A stretch of DNA of 64,000 bases from Olivibacter sp. SDN3 (lineage in GTDB: Bacteria; Bacteroidota; Bacteroidia; Sphingobacteriales; Sphingobacteriaceae), in assembly GCF_014334135.1 (NCBI RefSeq), contig NZ_CP060497.1, positions 3,906,001 to 3,970,000 of the forward strand, written 5' to 3'. A program made the position numbers and the translations under genes. Shown piece by piece: positions 53,128-62,329 of the stretch. The notes below the pieces were generated by a model. It searched no databases. It worked only from the letters and a program-made list of their open reading frames with translations, and had not been told where the DNA came from. Numbering within the stretch: the stretch's first letter is position 1; each line of letters opens with the position of its first letter.

Positions 53128-54204
53128 CTACCCTGTACTGAATCTCTTCAGTATATTATAATGCGATTTCAGCGCGCCAAAAAAAGTATTGTTTTCAATG
53201 TAAGGAAGTTTATAGGCTTCCGCTGTTTCTTTGATAATTTTAGAGATAGCTGGATAATGAATGTGACTGATTTTTGGAAAAAGATGGTGTTCAATTTGGC
53301 GGTTTAAACCACCGAGTAAGAATGATGCTAATTTACTTTTGGATGAAAAATTTGCCGTGGTTTTCATCTGATGTTCTGCCCATGCATCTTCTATATTACC
53401 GTCTTTGTTGGGGACTGGAAGAGCTGTTTCTTCTACTAAATGAGCTAATTGAAACACCAGTCCCATCACCAGTCCTTGTGCAAAGTGCAGTGCAAAAAAG
53501 CCAATCAAAACTTGCCACCAACTTAAGTCTGTTAATAATAGCGGCCCACCAATAAATATGAAACAATAGAGTAACTTAAAGAAAAATAAATTGAAGTATT
53601 CTATTTTTGGGTGTTTTGCTTGATGCTGTCCTATTTTTGCTTGGAAGAACTTCTTGTAATCCTTACGGAAAAGCCAAGATAAAGATGAGAGACTGTATAA
53701 AGGAAACGCATATAGATGTTGAAAACGATGGAGCTTGTTTAACTTTTCTTCCTTAGATAAGCGAATCAGCCCAGGGGCGATCTCAATGTCTTCATCATGC
53801 CCAGCTACGTTGGTATAAGTGTGGTGCACTATATTATGTGAAATATTCCATACATATGGGTTCGCACCTACTAAATGAAATGTGTAACTAAAAGCTTTGT
53901 TTACCTTAGCGTTAGCAGACAACGATCCGTGCATTGCATCATGACAGACATTGAAGCCAATAAAAGCGCTGAATACTCCTAAAAGAATAGCCAGTAGCAG
54001 CATAACAGGAATAGGGAAGGGATTAGATATTATAAGGATATATAAAAGGAAATATCCGAAAAGAAAAATCGATGCTTTGATCCAAAGGGCAGTATTGCCG
54101 TGTTTTGAAATATCTTTTTCTTGAAAATAATTGTCTACTTTCTCCCGGACCGTCGAAAAAAAAGAGGAACGACGTAGGTTTGTAAATTTTAATTTAGCAG
54201 TCAT
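53128..54204 (-). CDS. acyl-lipid/acyl-CoA desaturase, front-end type
   Basis: Membrane di-iron desaturase of 358 residues. The three histidine boxes are HDAMH, HNIVHH and QIEHH. The glutamine in the third box marks the group that includes delta-5 and delta-6 'front-end' desaturases; no cytochrome b5 domain is fused. Four main membrane spans are visible. Probably tunes membrane fluidity. Single gene. Confidence 0.92.
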   Translation of the reverse strand: MTAKLKFTNLRRSSFFSTVREKVDNYFQEKDISKHGNTALWIKASIFLFGYFLLYILIISNPFPIPVMLLLAILLGVFSAFIGFNVCHDAMHGSLSANAKVNKAFSYTFHLVGANPYVWNISHNIVHHTYTNVAGHDEDIEIAPGLIRLSKEEKLNKLHRFQHLYAFPLYSLSSLSWLFRKDYKKFFQAKIGQHQAKHPKIEYFNLFFFKLLYCFIFIGGPLLLTDLSWWQVLIGFFALHFAQGLVMGLVFQLAHLVEETALPVPNKDGNIEDAWAEHQMKTTANFSSKSKLASFLLGGLNRQIEHHLFPKISHIHYPAISKIIKETAEAYKLPYIENNTFFGALKSHYNILKRFSTG

Positions 54205-54500
54205 GATCTCTTGCTTAATGAAACAATAAAATAATTACAGGACACTGTGAATGATTGATCGACCGTAACTAAATTATAGTTCATTACTCAAAACACCATA
54301 AGCTATTATAAGCTTTCCATCCCCAAGTTTGTAACCAAACTCGTCGTTAAAGATAGCAATAAAAACCAAGAAATCCAAGTTTACTTGATGTTTGATAACA
54401 CCTAGCGAATTTGCCCATGATATGGACCTCCTAAAAGGTCGAGAAATACGGTAAATGGTGCTATATGGTCTCTTTATGAGGTATGTAATAACTATGTAAT

Positions 54501-55823
54501 TTAAAAAGCTTCATTTAAACCAAGAAAGAATCCGCTTGAGCCATACTTTCCGAAAGCATAATCTAGGCAAAGATTTGTACGTGTACTTTTGTTGAAGAGT
54601 ACTCGCAAACCGAGACCAGCTGCCGGTTGCCATTGTTCAAACAGTTTGGTGTCTAATTGATGACCGGCGGTTTGCATATTTACAAAAGCAGCTCCACCTA
54701 GGAATTTATTTCTTGTTATGGGAAAACGGTATTCGATTTCAGAATAGAAAAAAGAAGTTCCATTATAATAGCCGATAGTATACCCTCTTCCGCTGCGGTT
54801 GTACATATCTTTTCCGGTGCCCGGTAATTCCAAATAAGGTAATGTGCCCGTTAGTAAGTAGCTTCCCCAATGCCAGAATGCCAATACGTGCTCTGGGTTA
54901 TGTTGAGATAAACTCCAGTACTTTCTAAAATCGGTAGTGAGTTGTACAGCGCTTTTATTGCTGCCTAACCAAGATTGATTTAGACGGATTCCAATATCAG
55001 AATGTATTCCTTTATAAGCTCGGTTGGGATGGTCACGCGTGGTATATTGTATATTAAAAAGTAAACCATTTGCGACGTAGTGATTATTGTTGAATCCGTT
55101 TTCCTGACTATATAAATAGTGCGGCGTTAATTCATCTTCTAATCGTTCATCCTGTATTCGCTCTCGTATATCGAACGATATGCCAGCACCCAAAAAAAGG
55201 TTGGGGTATACTTGCTTGTATATTTTTTCATTGAAATTATAATAATGGTAGCGAATCATGTAAAGTTCGCGATCTGGGTTTAGTAAAATATTATCGTTTA
55301 AGTTTTCTCCTGTTTTATTACCGATACCCAGTCCGTGGTCAAGCGCAACCATATTTGCCACTCGCCAATTGCCTTGGAGATTCCACTTGTTGCCGGGAGT
55401 GAATATATTGTGACTAATATAAAAAACCAAGATCCCACGGGTTGTAATGGACGCAGAGCTGGCGGCAACAGACATGAGTGTTTCTGATGGTTGTTTGCCA
55501 AGTATTTTGCCACCTACAGCCTTGATACCAATTTGAGCGCCAATACTGGGATTGTAGGCAACATTCGGTAAGAATGCCAATCCAGATTTGGTTTCAAAAC
55601 TGTCGATACGACGGTTGGGGTGGAAAATGTTGCGAAAAAGGTCGCTAATATCATACTGATAAGCAGTTGAATTAATTGTTTTGGTAGAATCGTTACTATT
55701 ATTCTCCTGTCCGTACAGTCTTTTGTTTGGAGCCAATAAAATGATAGCTATAATAACGTTGCAAAAAATAAAAAGTCTTTTAATAGGATAACTATTCACA
55801 AAAGTGCTTATATTTAATTTCAA
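54501..55823 (-). CDS. BamA/TamA-family outer-membrane protein
   Basis: A 440-residue exported protein with the 16-strand 'surface antigen' barrel character: 'AFLPNVAYNPSIGAQIGIKAVGG' opening, 'GRGYTIGYYNGTSFFYSEIEYRFPI', 'AAGLGLRVLFNKSTRTNLCLDYAFGK' and a terminal aromatic residue (NEAF). No POTRA repeats are present, as in small Bacteroidota homologues that may secrete or insert a specific partner. The start is TTG; a signal peptide ends near LYGQ. Confidence 0.82.
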   Translation of the reverse strand: MKLNISTFVNSYPIKRLFIFCNVIIAIILLAPNKRLYGQENNSNDSTKTINSTAYQYDISDLFRNIFHPNRRIDSFETKSGLAFLPNVAYNPSIGAQIGIKAVGGKILGKQPSETLMSVAASSASITTRGILVFYISHNIFTPGNKWNLQGNWRVANMVALDHGLGIGNKTGENLNDNILLNPDRELYMIRYHYYNFNEKIYKQVYPNLFLGAGISFDIRERIQDERLEDELTPHYLYSQENGFNNNHYVANGLLFNIQYTTRDHPNRAYKGIHSDIGIRLNQSWLGSNKSAVQLTTDFRKYWSLSQHNPEHVLAFWHWGSYLLTGTLPYLELPGTGKDMYNRSGRGYTIGYYNGTSFFYSEIEYRFPITRNKFLGGAAFVNMQTAGHQLDTKLFEQWQPAAGLGLRVLFNKSTRTNLCLDYAFGKYGSSGFFLGLNEAF

Positions 55824-56541
55824 AAGCTTAATTTACAAAGGTAACCGATATACACTGTTAATTTATATATAGTCTTCGGTTTTCATCATCTTTACAACAC
55901 AAAAATTGACAAATATGTTTAAGTGAATATGTTTTCTGGTTCTACATGTTGATCACCAATAGGAACACTTTTCACCTTCGGATTAAAAACCATATCCGTT
56001 AATTTAAACACTAACTTTCATTTAGTATCTAATGCCCCTGCATGTAAGCAGCTGCCATTGCAAAAGATAAGGCTGTTTTTTCTTGAATGACCAATTATGA
56101 TGAGTACTTTCCCCAAATTTGCTTTTATTAAATGCTTCGTATTTTTCCAGTGTTTTGGAGCACTGGAATACTACAATAGACCAAGATTAATACAACCATA
56201 TTACCCTTCTTGTTTCAAATTTAATGACTATGTATAAAAGCAAAGTAATGCTTTTGAAAGGTTTTAGTATATTTTCATTGATCTTTTTTTGTATAATATG
56301 TTGACGCGACAGTTTTTTATTAGCTATATGAATAAATCTCTATAAACAATAATCTAAAAGAAGTGTTTAATCGTACAGGTATACATGGATTTTGGGATAT
56401 GTTTAAGTTCCCGTAAGAAAGGGTATTTGATACCGCTGCGATCGACCAGTTTATTTATGTATCACCAGAACTTAGTCACTACATTCAATATGTAGCATCT
56501 ATTTATTGTTAGAGGTAAACTTTTGAACCTAGCTACTTACT
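55824..56541. other. 718-base intergenic region
   Basis: Between divergent genes. AT-rich, with one small hairpin (CCAGTG/CACTGG near 56140) lacking a T-run. No gene or RNA recognised. Confidence 0.45.
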
Positions 56542-57057
56542 ATGGAAACACAACAGGATTCAAATTTTCGAGCATTTTTAATAGAACAATTAAAAGTTGC
56601 TTATTGGGCTGATAAAAAAATAGTAGAAGTGCTTCCTGCCCTGCAAAAGGCGGCGAGTATTGCTAAACTTAAAGAAATTTTGACCATTTTTTTAGAAGAA
56701 AAGAAGAACCATATTATTCGTTTAGAGCATGCTTTCTCCCGAGCAGATGAACCCCCAGCTACAAAAAGATGCCAAGAAATTATCGGTATTTTAGCTGAAG
56801 GAAACAAAATAATGGATGATACTCAAGGAAGATCAGTACTACGAGATGTAGGAATAATTTTTATGGCAAAGAAGCTGGTGCACTATGGTATCGCAACTTA
56901 TGGAGCATTGTTAACATTAAGCCAAATTATAACTTATGAACACATGGATGAAGTTCTACACGAGAACCTTGTTGAATCAGAAAAAATGGATTCATCTTTA
57001 ACAGCAATAGCTAAAAATGATATCAATATCGAAACTGATCGAGAGTCTAAAGAATGA
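56542..57057 (+). CDS. DUF892/YciE-like ferritin-fold protein with altered metal site
   Basis: A 171-residue four-helix protein matching DUF892 (YciE/YciF), stress proteins with a di-iron ferritin-like core. Helix 1 reads 'FLIEQLKVAYWADKKIVEVLPALQKAA' and helix 3 'KKLVHYGIATYGALLTLSQI'. Usual family members have Glu in 'AE' of helix 1 and in 'EHYEIAxYG' of helix 3; here these are Asp, Val and Gly. The iron site may therefore be lost or weakened. Single gene in a stress-type neighbourhood. Confidence 0.82.
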   Translation: METQQDSNFRAFLIEQLKVAYWADKKIVEVLPALQKAASIAKLKEILTIFLEEKKNHIIRLEHAFSRADEPPATKRCQEIIGILAEGNKIMDDTQGRSVLRDVGIIFMAKKLVHYGIATYGALLTLSQIITYEHMDEVLHENLVESEKMDSSLTAIAKNDINIETDRESKE

Positions 57058-57162
57058 AAGCTATTATATGGAGTTCATATCAATTAAATTTTCGGCAAGC
57101 AATACGTTTTTAACAAATCGATTAACCGTTACTAAATGCATCGTTATTAGCGATTTTCAAAA

Positions 57163-57366
57163 TTAGATAGAGTCTTGACCGAGCGAGTCTTTTTTTGTCA
57201 ATTCTTCTGTAGGTTGATCGTTTCGCATATTATTATCATTAAGGGGGGTAGAAGATTCAACGGTGTCGCGATAATCACTTTCTTCGTCGTTCTCTGAAGT
57301 AGATTGACCGCAGCTTGAAATGGCAAAAAGTCCTAATAGGATAAACAAACCGGTTATTTTTTTCAT
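57163..57366 (-). CDS. small lipoprotein
   Basis: A 67-residue protein with signal peptide MKKITGLFILLGLFA and lipobox ISSC, then a short acidic, disordered tail rich in Asp, Glu, Asn and Thr. The ATG at 57366 is chosen because it starts the signal peptide; a longer frame upstream is unlikely. Resembles the lipoprotein at 38083 in design. Function unknown. Confidence 0.7.
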   Translation of the reverse strand: MKKITGLFILLGLFAISSCGQSTSENDEESDYRDTVESSTPLNDNNMRNDQPTEELTKKDSLGQDSI

Positions 57367-57891
57367 AATTTTCGTTTTAATATGTATTTGTGTAGTATCA
57401 AATGAATTACTATAATTAATACAGTTAAGACGCAAAATTGTTTAGCTCACCATCGTATTAACTTATCGATACGAGTTTGCTGTTCGTTAGCTTTTAAAGG
57501 TCATTCTCGGGTTTATCTCTTTCAGGATCGGTTATGTATGAACAGTCTAATTATCGGCCTAATTAGTGTCGGGCGTTCTCCCCGGATAAAATCCAAAGTA
57601 TAAGCAAGAGCCCATCTAAGATTTTCAGGATGGGCAGCGATAGTTTAGAAACTTCTTTGGAGAAAGCGTATGAAGAACTTCAATAAATCATCAATGTCTA
57701 TGTAAAGCTCCCATAGCAATTCGAGGAAATTTATATAATGTTATAGGCATATTTTTACAACCGAAATTGCATAAGGTTTAGAAAGTGTTAGATGATCGGT
57801 CTAATTTGTATGTGTCTGGCGAGTATTTTGCCATTTTGTTGAGAAAATAAATAAATATTAATAGATTTATAATCTAAAATGAAATTATTTT
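57367..57891. other. 525-base intergenic region
   Basis: Divergent spacer. Contains a small hairpin (GCCCATC/GATGGGC near 57609-57635) and a 19-codon frame (from 57630) encoding an acidic peptide; neither is strong enough to call a gene. Presumably holds promoters of the flanking genes. Confidence 0.4.
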
Positions 57892-59148
57892 ATGTCAAGA
57901 ACCTTTAATATTTTGGGGCTTGCCTCCGGGTTAGCAATAGTTATGGCCTCCTGCAGTTCTTCTGCAAACAAGAACAATGACCAAACGGCATTAGATTCTG
58001 CACGTTTGGACCCGGTGGAAACCGGAGCTCCTAATAGTGATTATCAACCGGCTTTTGATGGACAAACACGCATTGGAGGAGTGAAAACTACGACTCCATA
58101 TGATGTTGCGGTATTAAATAAAGATCTTAAGCAACCCTGGGGAATTATTGCCCTACCGGATGGACGGTTTTTAATTACCGAGAAAGAGGGTACAATGCGT
58201 ATCGTGTCTAAAGAAGGTACTTTAAGTGAGGCTATTAAAGGTTTGCCTAAAGTGGACCACAGAGGACAGGGTGGGTTACTTGGCCTGACGCTTGATCCTG
58301 ATTTTTCAGAAAACAGCATGGTTTACTGGACTTTTTCTGAACCGTTGGACGGTAAAAACCTCACCGCTGTAGCCAAAGGAAAATTGTCTGAAGATGAGAA
58401 AACTATCGAACAGGTAAAGGTTATATACCAAGCTACTCCCGCTTATGATGGCAAATTGCATTACGGCTCCCGTATTTTATTTGACAAAACAGGGAATATT
58501 ATTTTCAGTACCGGGGAACGTTCTGATTTGGAAACAAGGCCGCAAGCTCAAGATTTAAAGTCGGCACTAGGGAAGATCATACGTATTACCAAAGATGGCG
58601 AGCCCGCACCGGGAAATCCATTTGAAGAAAACGCTGAGGCCAGACCAGAAATTTATTCCTATGGACATAGAAATGTACAGGGTTTAGCATTTCATCCAGT
58701 GACAGGTGACCTTTGGGAGACTGAATTTGGACCGAGAGGGGGCGACGAAGTAAACCTGATAAGACCGGGTAAAAACTATGGATGGCCTACTATTACCTAT
58801 GGAATTGAATATAGTGGAGAAAAAGTGGGTGATAGTATCCAGCAGAAAGAAGGGTTGGAGCAACCTGTTTATTATTACGACCCCGTAATTTCACCCAGTG
58901 GCATCACATTTTACAGTAGTGATGTTATTCCAGAATGGCAAAATAATTTATTTATAGCAGCATTGAGTGGGGTGCATATCGCGCGATTGGTAATCGATGA
59001 TAACAATAAGATCGTAGGAGAGGAGAGATTGCTTTCTGATCAAGCGCAACGTTTCAGAGATGTCACTGAAGGAGCTGATGGCGCTTTATATGCTGTTACA
59101 GATTCGGGGTGGTTATTCAGAATAGGAAAGAAAGAAGATCAAGATTAA
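57892..59148 (+). CDS. PQQ-dependent sugar dehydrogenase-like lipoprotein
   Basis: A 418-residue lipoprotein (MASC lipobox near residue 21) with the six-bladed propeller of soluble aldose dehydrogenases: 'LKQPWGIIALPDGRFLITEKEG', 'HRGQGGLLGLTLDPDF', 'GSRILFDKTGNIIFSTGER', 'YSYGHRNVQGLAFHP' and 'ETEFGPRGGDEVNLI'. The histidine near 'DHRGQGG' is the expected catalytic base. Oxidises aldoses in the periplasm if PQQ is available. Followed by an intrinsic terminator. Confidence 0.92.
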   Translation: MSRTFNILGLASGLAIVMASCSSSANKNNDQTALDSARLDPVETGAPNSDYQPAFDGQTRIGGVKTTTPYDVAVLNKDLKQPWGIIALPDGRFLITEKEGTMRIVSKEGTLSEAIKGLPKVDHRGQGGLLGLTLDPDFSENSMVYWTFSEPLDGKNLTAVAKGKLSEDEKTIEQVKVIYQATPAYDGKLHYGSRILFDKTGNIIFSTGERSDLETRPQAQDLKSALGKIIRITKDGEPAPGNPFEENAEARPEIYSYGHRNVQGLAFHPVTGDLWETEFGPRGGDEVNLIRPGKNYGWPTITYGIEYSGEKVGDSIQQKEGLEQPVYYYDPVISPSGITFYSSDVIPEWQNNLFIAALSGVHIARLVIDDNNKIVGEERLLSDQAQRFRDVTEGADGALYAVTDSGWLFRIGKKEDQD

Positions 59149-59206
59149 TTTTCTGTTATTCATTAACTAGCGTACAATAATTTGTCTATCGCTACGTTTT
59201 TAATAT

Positions 59207-59223
59207 TAGGTTTAGGTTGATTA
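59207..59223 (+). repeat. TAGGTTTAGGTTGATTA element ahead of a terminator (copy 3)
   Basis: Identical over 17 bases to 40696-40712; ends three bases before the terminator stem at 59227. Confidence 0.6.
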
Positions 59224-59226
59224 TAT

Positions 59227-59274
59227 GACAAAGGCTCTAGCTTTCCCAAAAAGCGGAGCCTTTGTCCCTTTTTG
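59227..59274 (+). terminator. intrinsic terminator after the sugar dehydrogenase gene
   Basis: GACAAAGGCTC (59227-59237) and GAGCCTTTGTC (59256-59266) form a perfect 11-bp stem, with an inner GCTTT/AAAGC stem, followed by CCTTTTT. Confidence 0.93.
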
Positions 59275-59472
59275 TATATCCTGCTGGATGTTTTTTGTTA
59301 AATGTTGATGTTATTTATCACCTGAGGTATTTTATCCGAATGATTAAGGCGTATTCTGGGAAACATTCAAAAAAATAATTCAATAAATTCAGGTGCCCTA
59401 TGCCATATAACCAGTATGCGATCATCTTCGGTGGTCGCTATTCGCAGAATATAATGTTTTTTGGGTTACAGG

Positions 59473-59523
59473 AACTACAACTTCAACCCCACATCGACCG
59501 ATATTAGGGTTGAAGTTGTAGTT
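59473..59523. terminator. 17-bp inverted repeat after the SusCD operon
   Basis: AACTACAACTTCAACCC (59473-59489) and its exact complement (59507-59523) enclose a 17-base loop. It lies 18 bases beyond the stop of the pyruvyl transferase-like gene. No T-run follows on the minus strand, so it may protect the mRNA 3' end or act as a non-classical terminator. Confidence 0.55.
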
Positions 59524-59541
59524 GACGTAATGAGGTATAGT

Positions 59542-60813
59542 CTAAGATAATTGCTCTCCCAGTAATTTCATACTATTTGCGAAAAGCTCATCAACGCGTT
59601 CCTTTGCTTGTAAAGCTTTGTTTTTAGCCGATACGGGGTCCTGTGCCAATGATAGTACTGCTGGCGTAATTCTTTCGACATCTGCTGGTACATCAACATC
59701 AAAAAGCCAATCTTCCAGTCCGATATCCGCCCACATATAACCTTTGGAGGTCTGCTCCTCAAATCTGCCAACAAGTGCCGGTATGCCGTTGCCAATGCAC
59801 ATAATAGGCGAGTGCATTTCTAGACCGAACAAACCAGCAGATCGCTTATAAGTACTTAAAGCTTCATCTGTAAGCCAATACTGATCTCTCCAAACAACCT
59901 TATCGCGTACGTCTTCCGGAAGCTTGTCGATAATGGCTGTTTTTCCCAATTTTACTTGAGTAGCGTCCTCTGGACATACCAGCACTTTCATGGGGGTTTG
60001 GCGTACTACCTCTATAATTGCATCCCTTATGGGTTTATTATCATGTTCTCGCATTTCCTCATTACGTGCATTCTTTCGCTCGTCAAAAGTGGCATTTTTT
60101 TCAGGGAGTTCCCACCATGGGGTATAGCGTTGCCGTGGAATGGCACATAGAAAATTGCCCGCTTCCAGTTCATATTCTTTTAGGAACTGTTCAGCGGCCT
60201 CATCATTGCTAAGGTCTACCGCAAAAGCACCATCGGGGCCGAATTCCATGACAGGACAGTTGGCGCCATTTTGTTTTGCGAATTCCAGCGATACGGAATC
60301 TCGAAAATAACAGAAATTGGCTTGACTTAGCAACTCGATGTTTTGATCCAACGCTTGTTCCTGGGAAGGAGTTGGTGGACCATAGAATCCCGGAAAGGTG
60401 ATCCCATAAATACCATAGGGCTTACCTGTTTCTTCTTTCCATCTGCTAACATCACGTGCGGCAACTAGCGAAGGGCCGGAGCCGTGAAGTAGGAAGTCGC
60501 ATTCCCTGAAAGCTTGTTGTACTTCTTCATCGCTTTGGATGATTTTTACCTGCGGAAATCGCTTTTCTAGCATAGCATCGACTCCGTTGGTTACACTCAT
60601 TGGCCATAAGCGAATGTCTATATCAGGTAGATGTTTTTCTAAGAGGGTTAATACACCTGGTGTATGCCCAATATCACCTATATTAACCGTTTGCCAAGAT
60701 GATCGTAATAATATGGATTTTCTTTGTCGCGAAACGGCAAATAATCTGTTTCCTAAAAGTACTCCTGCTGTGAGGGTTCCTAAATTTTTTAAGTATGCTC
60801 TACGTGTTAACAT
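59542..60813 (-). CDS. Tat-exported polysaccharide pyruvyl transferase family protein
   Basis: A 423-residue protein with a twin-arginine signal (TRRAYLKNLG, then a hydrophobic stretch to about residue 26). The body fits the polysaccharide pyruvyl transferase fold: 'NIGDIGHTPGVLTLLEKHLP', 'CDFLLHGSGPSLVA', and a C-terminal half with 'HSPIMCIGNGIPALVGRFEEQT'. Cytoplasmic relatives use PEP; an exported form would lack it, so the reaction here may differ. Last gene of a leftward operon after susD (30-base gap). Confidence 0.8.
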   Translation of the reverse strand: MLTRRAYLKNLGTLTAGVLLGNRLFAVSRQRKSILLRSSWQTVNIGDIGHTPGVLTLLEKHLPDIDIRLWPMSVTNGVDAMLEKRFPQVKIIQSDEEVQQAFRECDFLLHGSGPSLVAARDVSRWKEETGKPYGIYGITFPGFYGPPTPSQEQALDQNIELLSQANFCYFRDSVSLEFAKQNGANCPVMEFGPDGAFAVDLSNDEAAEQFLKEYELEAGNFLCAIPRQRYTPWWELPEKNATFDERKNARNEEMREHDNKPIRDAIIEVVRQTPMKVLVCPEDATQVKLGKTAIIDKLPEDVRDKVVWRDQYWLTDEALSTYKRSAGLFGLEMHSPIMCIGNGIPALVGRFEEQTSKGYMWADIGLEDWLFDVDVPADVERITPAVLSLAQDPVSAKNKALQAKERVDELFANSMKLLGEQLS

Positions 60814-60843
60814 GATTTGTTCTTTTTCTTTTTTTAAAATTAA

Positions 60844-62325
60844 TTAATAACCTGGGTTTTGTTCCAACAACGGATTGACATCCATATCGAGTTGCGGTAT
60901 GGGAAGCAACACATGATGGACTTGTATTTGAGCATTCCGATTAAAGCTATTATCCGCACGGATGGTTTCCACTAGCTTATCGGTTCGAAGCAAGTCAAAA
61001 AAACGGTTATTTTCAAAGGTAAGTTCCAATCTTCGTTCCAACAATACAGCTTCTTTAAAACTTTGGTAGTCGAGATTAGCCAAAGGATTTAATCCTGCCC
61101 TGAAACGTACGCGATTAATCGCTTCATAAGCTTCTGCTGTAGGGCCTCCGCTGGCTTCATTTAGAGCCTCCGCATAGATCAGTAGTACGTCTGCAAAACG
61201 TAATATGGGAATACTTGTGCCTTCGCCACCATTTGTGGTGGCCGTTCGGTCCCATAGTTTTTGGAAGGATACGGCATTGGCAGGATTGGGGTCAGTTACT
61301 GAGAGTTCTACCGTGTTGCCTTGGTAAGTATAAGAGGTAAGGAAAGTTACTGCTTTGCGCTGATCATCATCTGCATAAAGATTGAAAAGGTTTGCTGTCA
61401 CTCGCGCAATACCAGCGCCGGTACCCGGGTAGATGGGGGCAGCTCGGACGCCGTAACCCCTACCCAAACTATGTCCCCTTACATCCGTGATATGTTGTAT
61501 CTCGAAAATGTTTTCTATACCTCCTCTAGCTGATAAGGCAAATGCTTCGGCAAAAGTCGGATATAGATTATACACCCCACCGTTGATTACCTCTTCCGCT
61601 TTAACTGCGGCTTGTGCCCAGTATGAAGACCCCTGATCGGCACCTGCTCTAGTGAGATACACTTTGGCCAACAAGCCCCGTGTAGCGCCTTTCGTTACTC
61701 TACCTCTATCGGTGGCGTCGTAGCTTTCGGGTAGTATTTGTTCAGCCTCTTGCAGATCACTTTCAATCAATGTATACACTTCTTCCACGGTTGCCCGGGG
61801 TGCTTCCAGTCCTTCTGCACCTTCGGTTGCCGTAGTGACAATTGGTACGCCCCCATACAATCTTACCAGATTGAAATATGCTAGCGCACGTAAAAATTTG
61901 GCCTCCGCAACATAACGTTGTTTAAGACCTTCGTCCATTTCAATGTTGGGTATGAGGTTGATGACGATATTACAACGATTGATATTATTGTAGGCACCGG
62001 GATAAAAGCGTATGTAACCATTATCGGGTGTGATATCGTAACGCCAAAGTAGCGGTCGGTTAGCGTCGCCGGTAAGAAAAGGCACTGCATCATCTGCCAT
62101 AGCCAAATCAATAAAGACATCTGGATTACTAATGTTTGCATAACAGGCACCCAATGCTGCTTTTGCATCTTCTTCGGTATTGTAATAGGTTGCGTCTGTC
62201 AGATTCGACAGCGGTGTGACGTCCAGGCGTTTCTCGCATGAGGTAAAAGCGAGTAAAAAGGATAGTATGATCATGCCGAAGCATATCTTTGTTGAGACTA
62301 TCTGTTTGTTAAGATTCATACTCAT
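60844..62325 (-). CDS. SusD/RagB family nutrient-binding lipoprotein
   Basis: A 493-residue outer-membrane lipoprotein (lipobox FTSC near residue 30) that captures glycans for the partner SusC channel. Family features: 'LDVTPLSNLTDATYYNTEEDAKAAL', TPR-like helices, 'EAKFLRALAYFNLVRLYGGVPIV', 'RFADVLLIYAEALNEA' and 'AINRVRFRAGL', ending in 'LLEQNPGY'. It starts four bases after the SusC stop codon. Substrate not shown. Confidence 0.95.
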   Translation of the reverse strand: MSMNLNKQIVSTKICFGMIILSFLLAFTSCEKRLDVTPLSNLTDATYYNTEEDAKAALGACYANISNPDVFIDLAMADDAVPFLTGDANRPLLWRYDITPDNGYIRFYPGAYNNINRCNIVINLIPNIEMDEGLKQRYVAEAKFLRALAYFNLVRLYGGVPIVTTATEGAEGLEAPRATVEEVYTLIESDLQEAEQILPESYDATDRGRVTKGATRGLLAKVYLTRAGADQGSSYWAQAAVKAEEVINGGVYNLYPTFAEAFALSARGGIENIFEIQHITDVRGHSLGRGYGVRAAPIYPGTGAGIARVTANLFNLYADDDQRKAVTFLTSYTYQGNTVELSVTDPNPANAVSFQKLWDRTATTNGGEGTSIPILRFADVLLIYAEALNEASGGPTAEAYEAINRVRFRAGLNPLANLDYQSFKEAVLLERRLELTFENNRFFDLLRTDKLVETIRADNSFNRNAQIQVHHVLLPIPQLDMDVNPLLEQNPGY

Positions 62326-62329
62326 TTTG

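Larger units (their letters stand above)
59149..59541. other. 393-base intergenic region with two hairpins
   Basis: Convergent spacer holding the repeat element and terminator of the sugar dehydrogenase gene and a long inverted repeat next to the pyruvyl transferase-like gene. No open frame of interest. Confidence 0.6.

Noticed and set aside
57630-57686. 19-codon frame starting ATGGGCAGCGAT and overlapping a small hairpin
   Set aside because: Too short, no ribosome-binding site, no homologue recognised.
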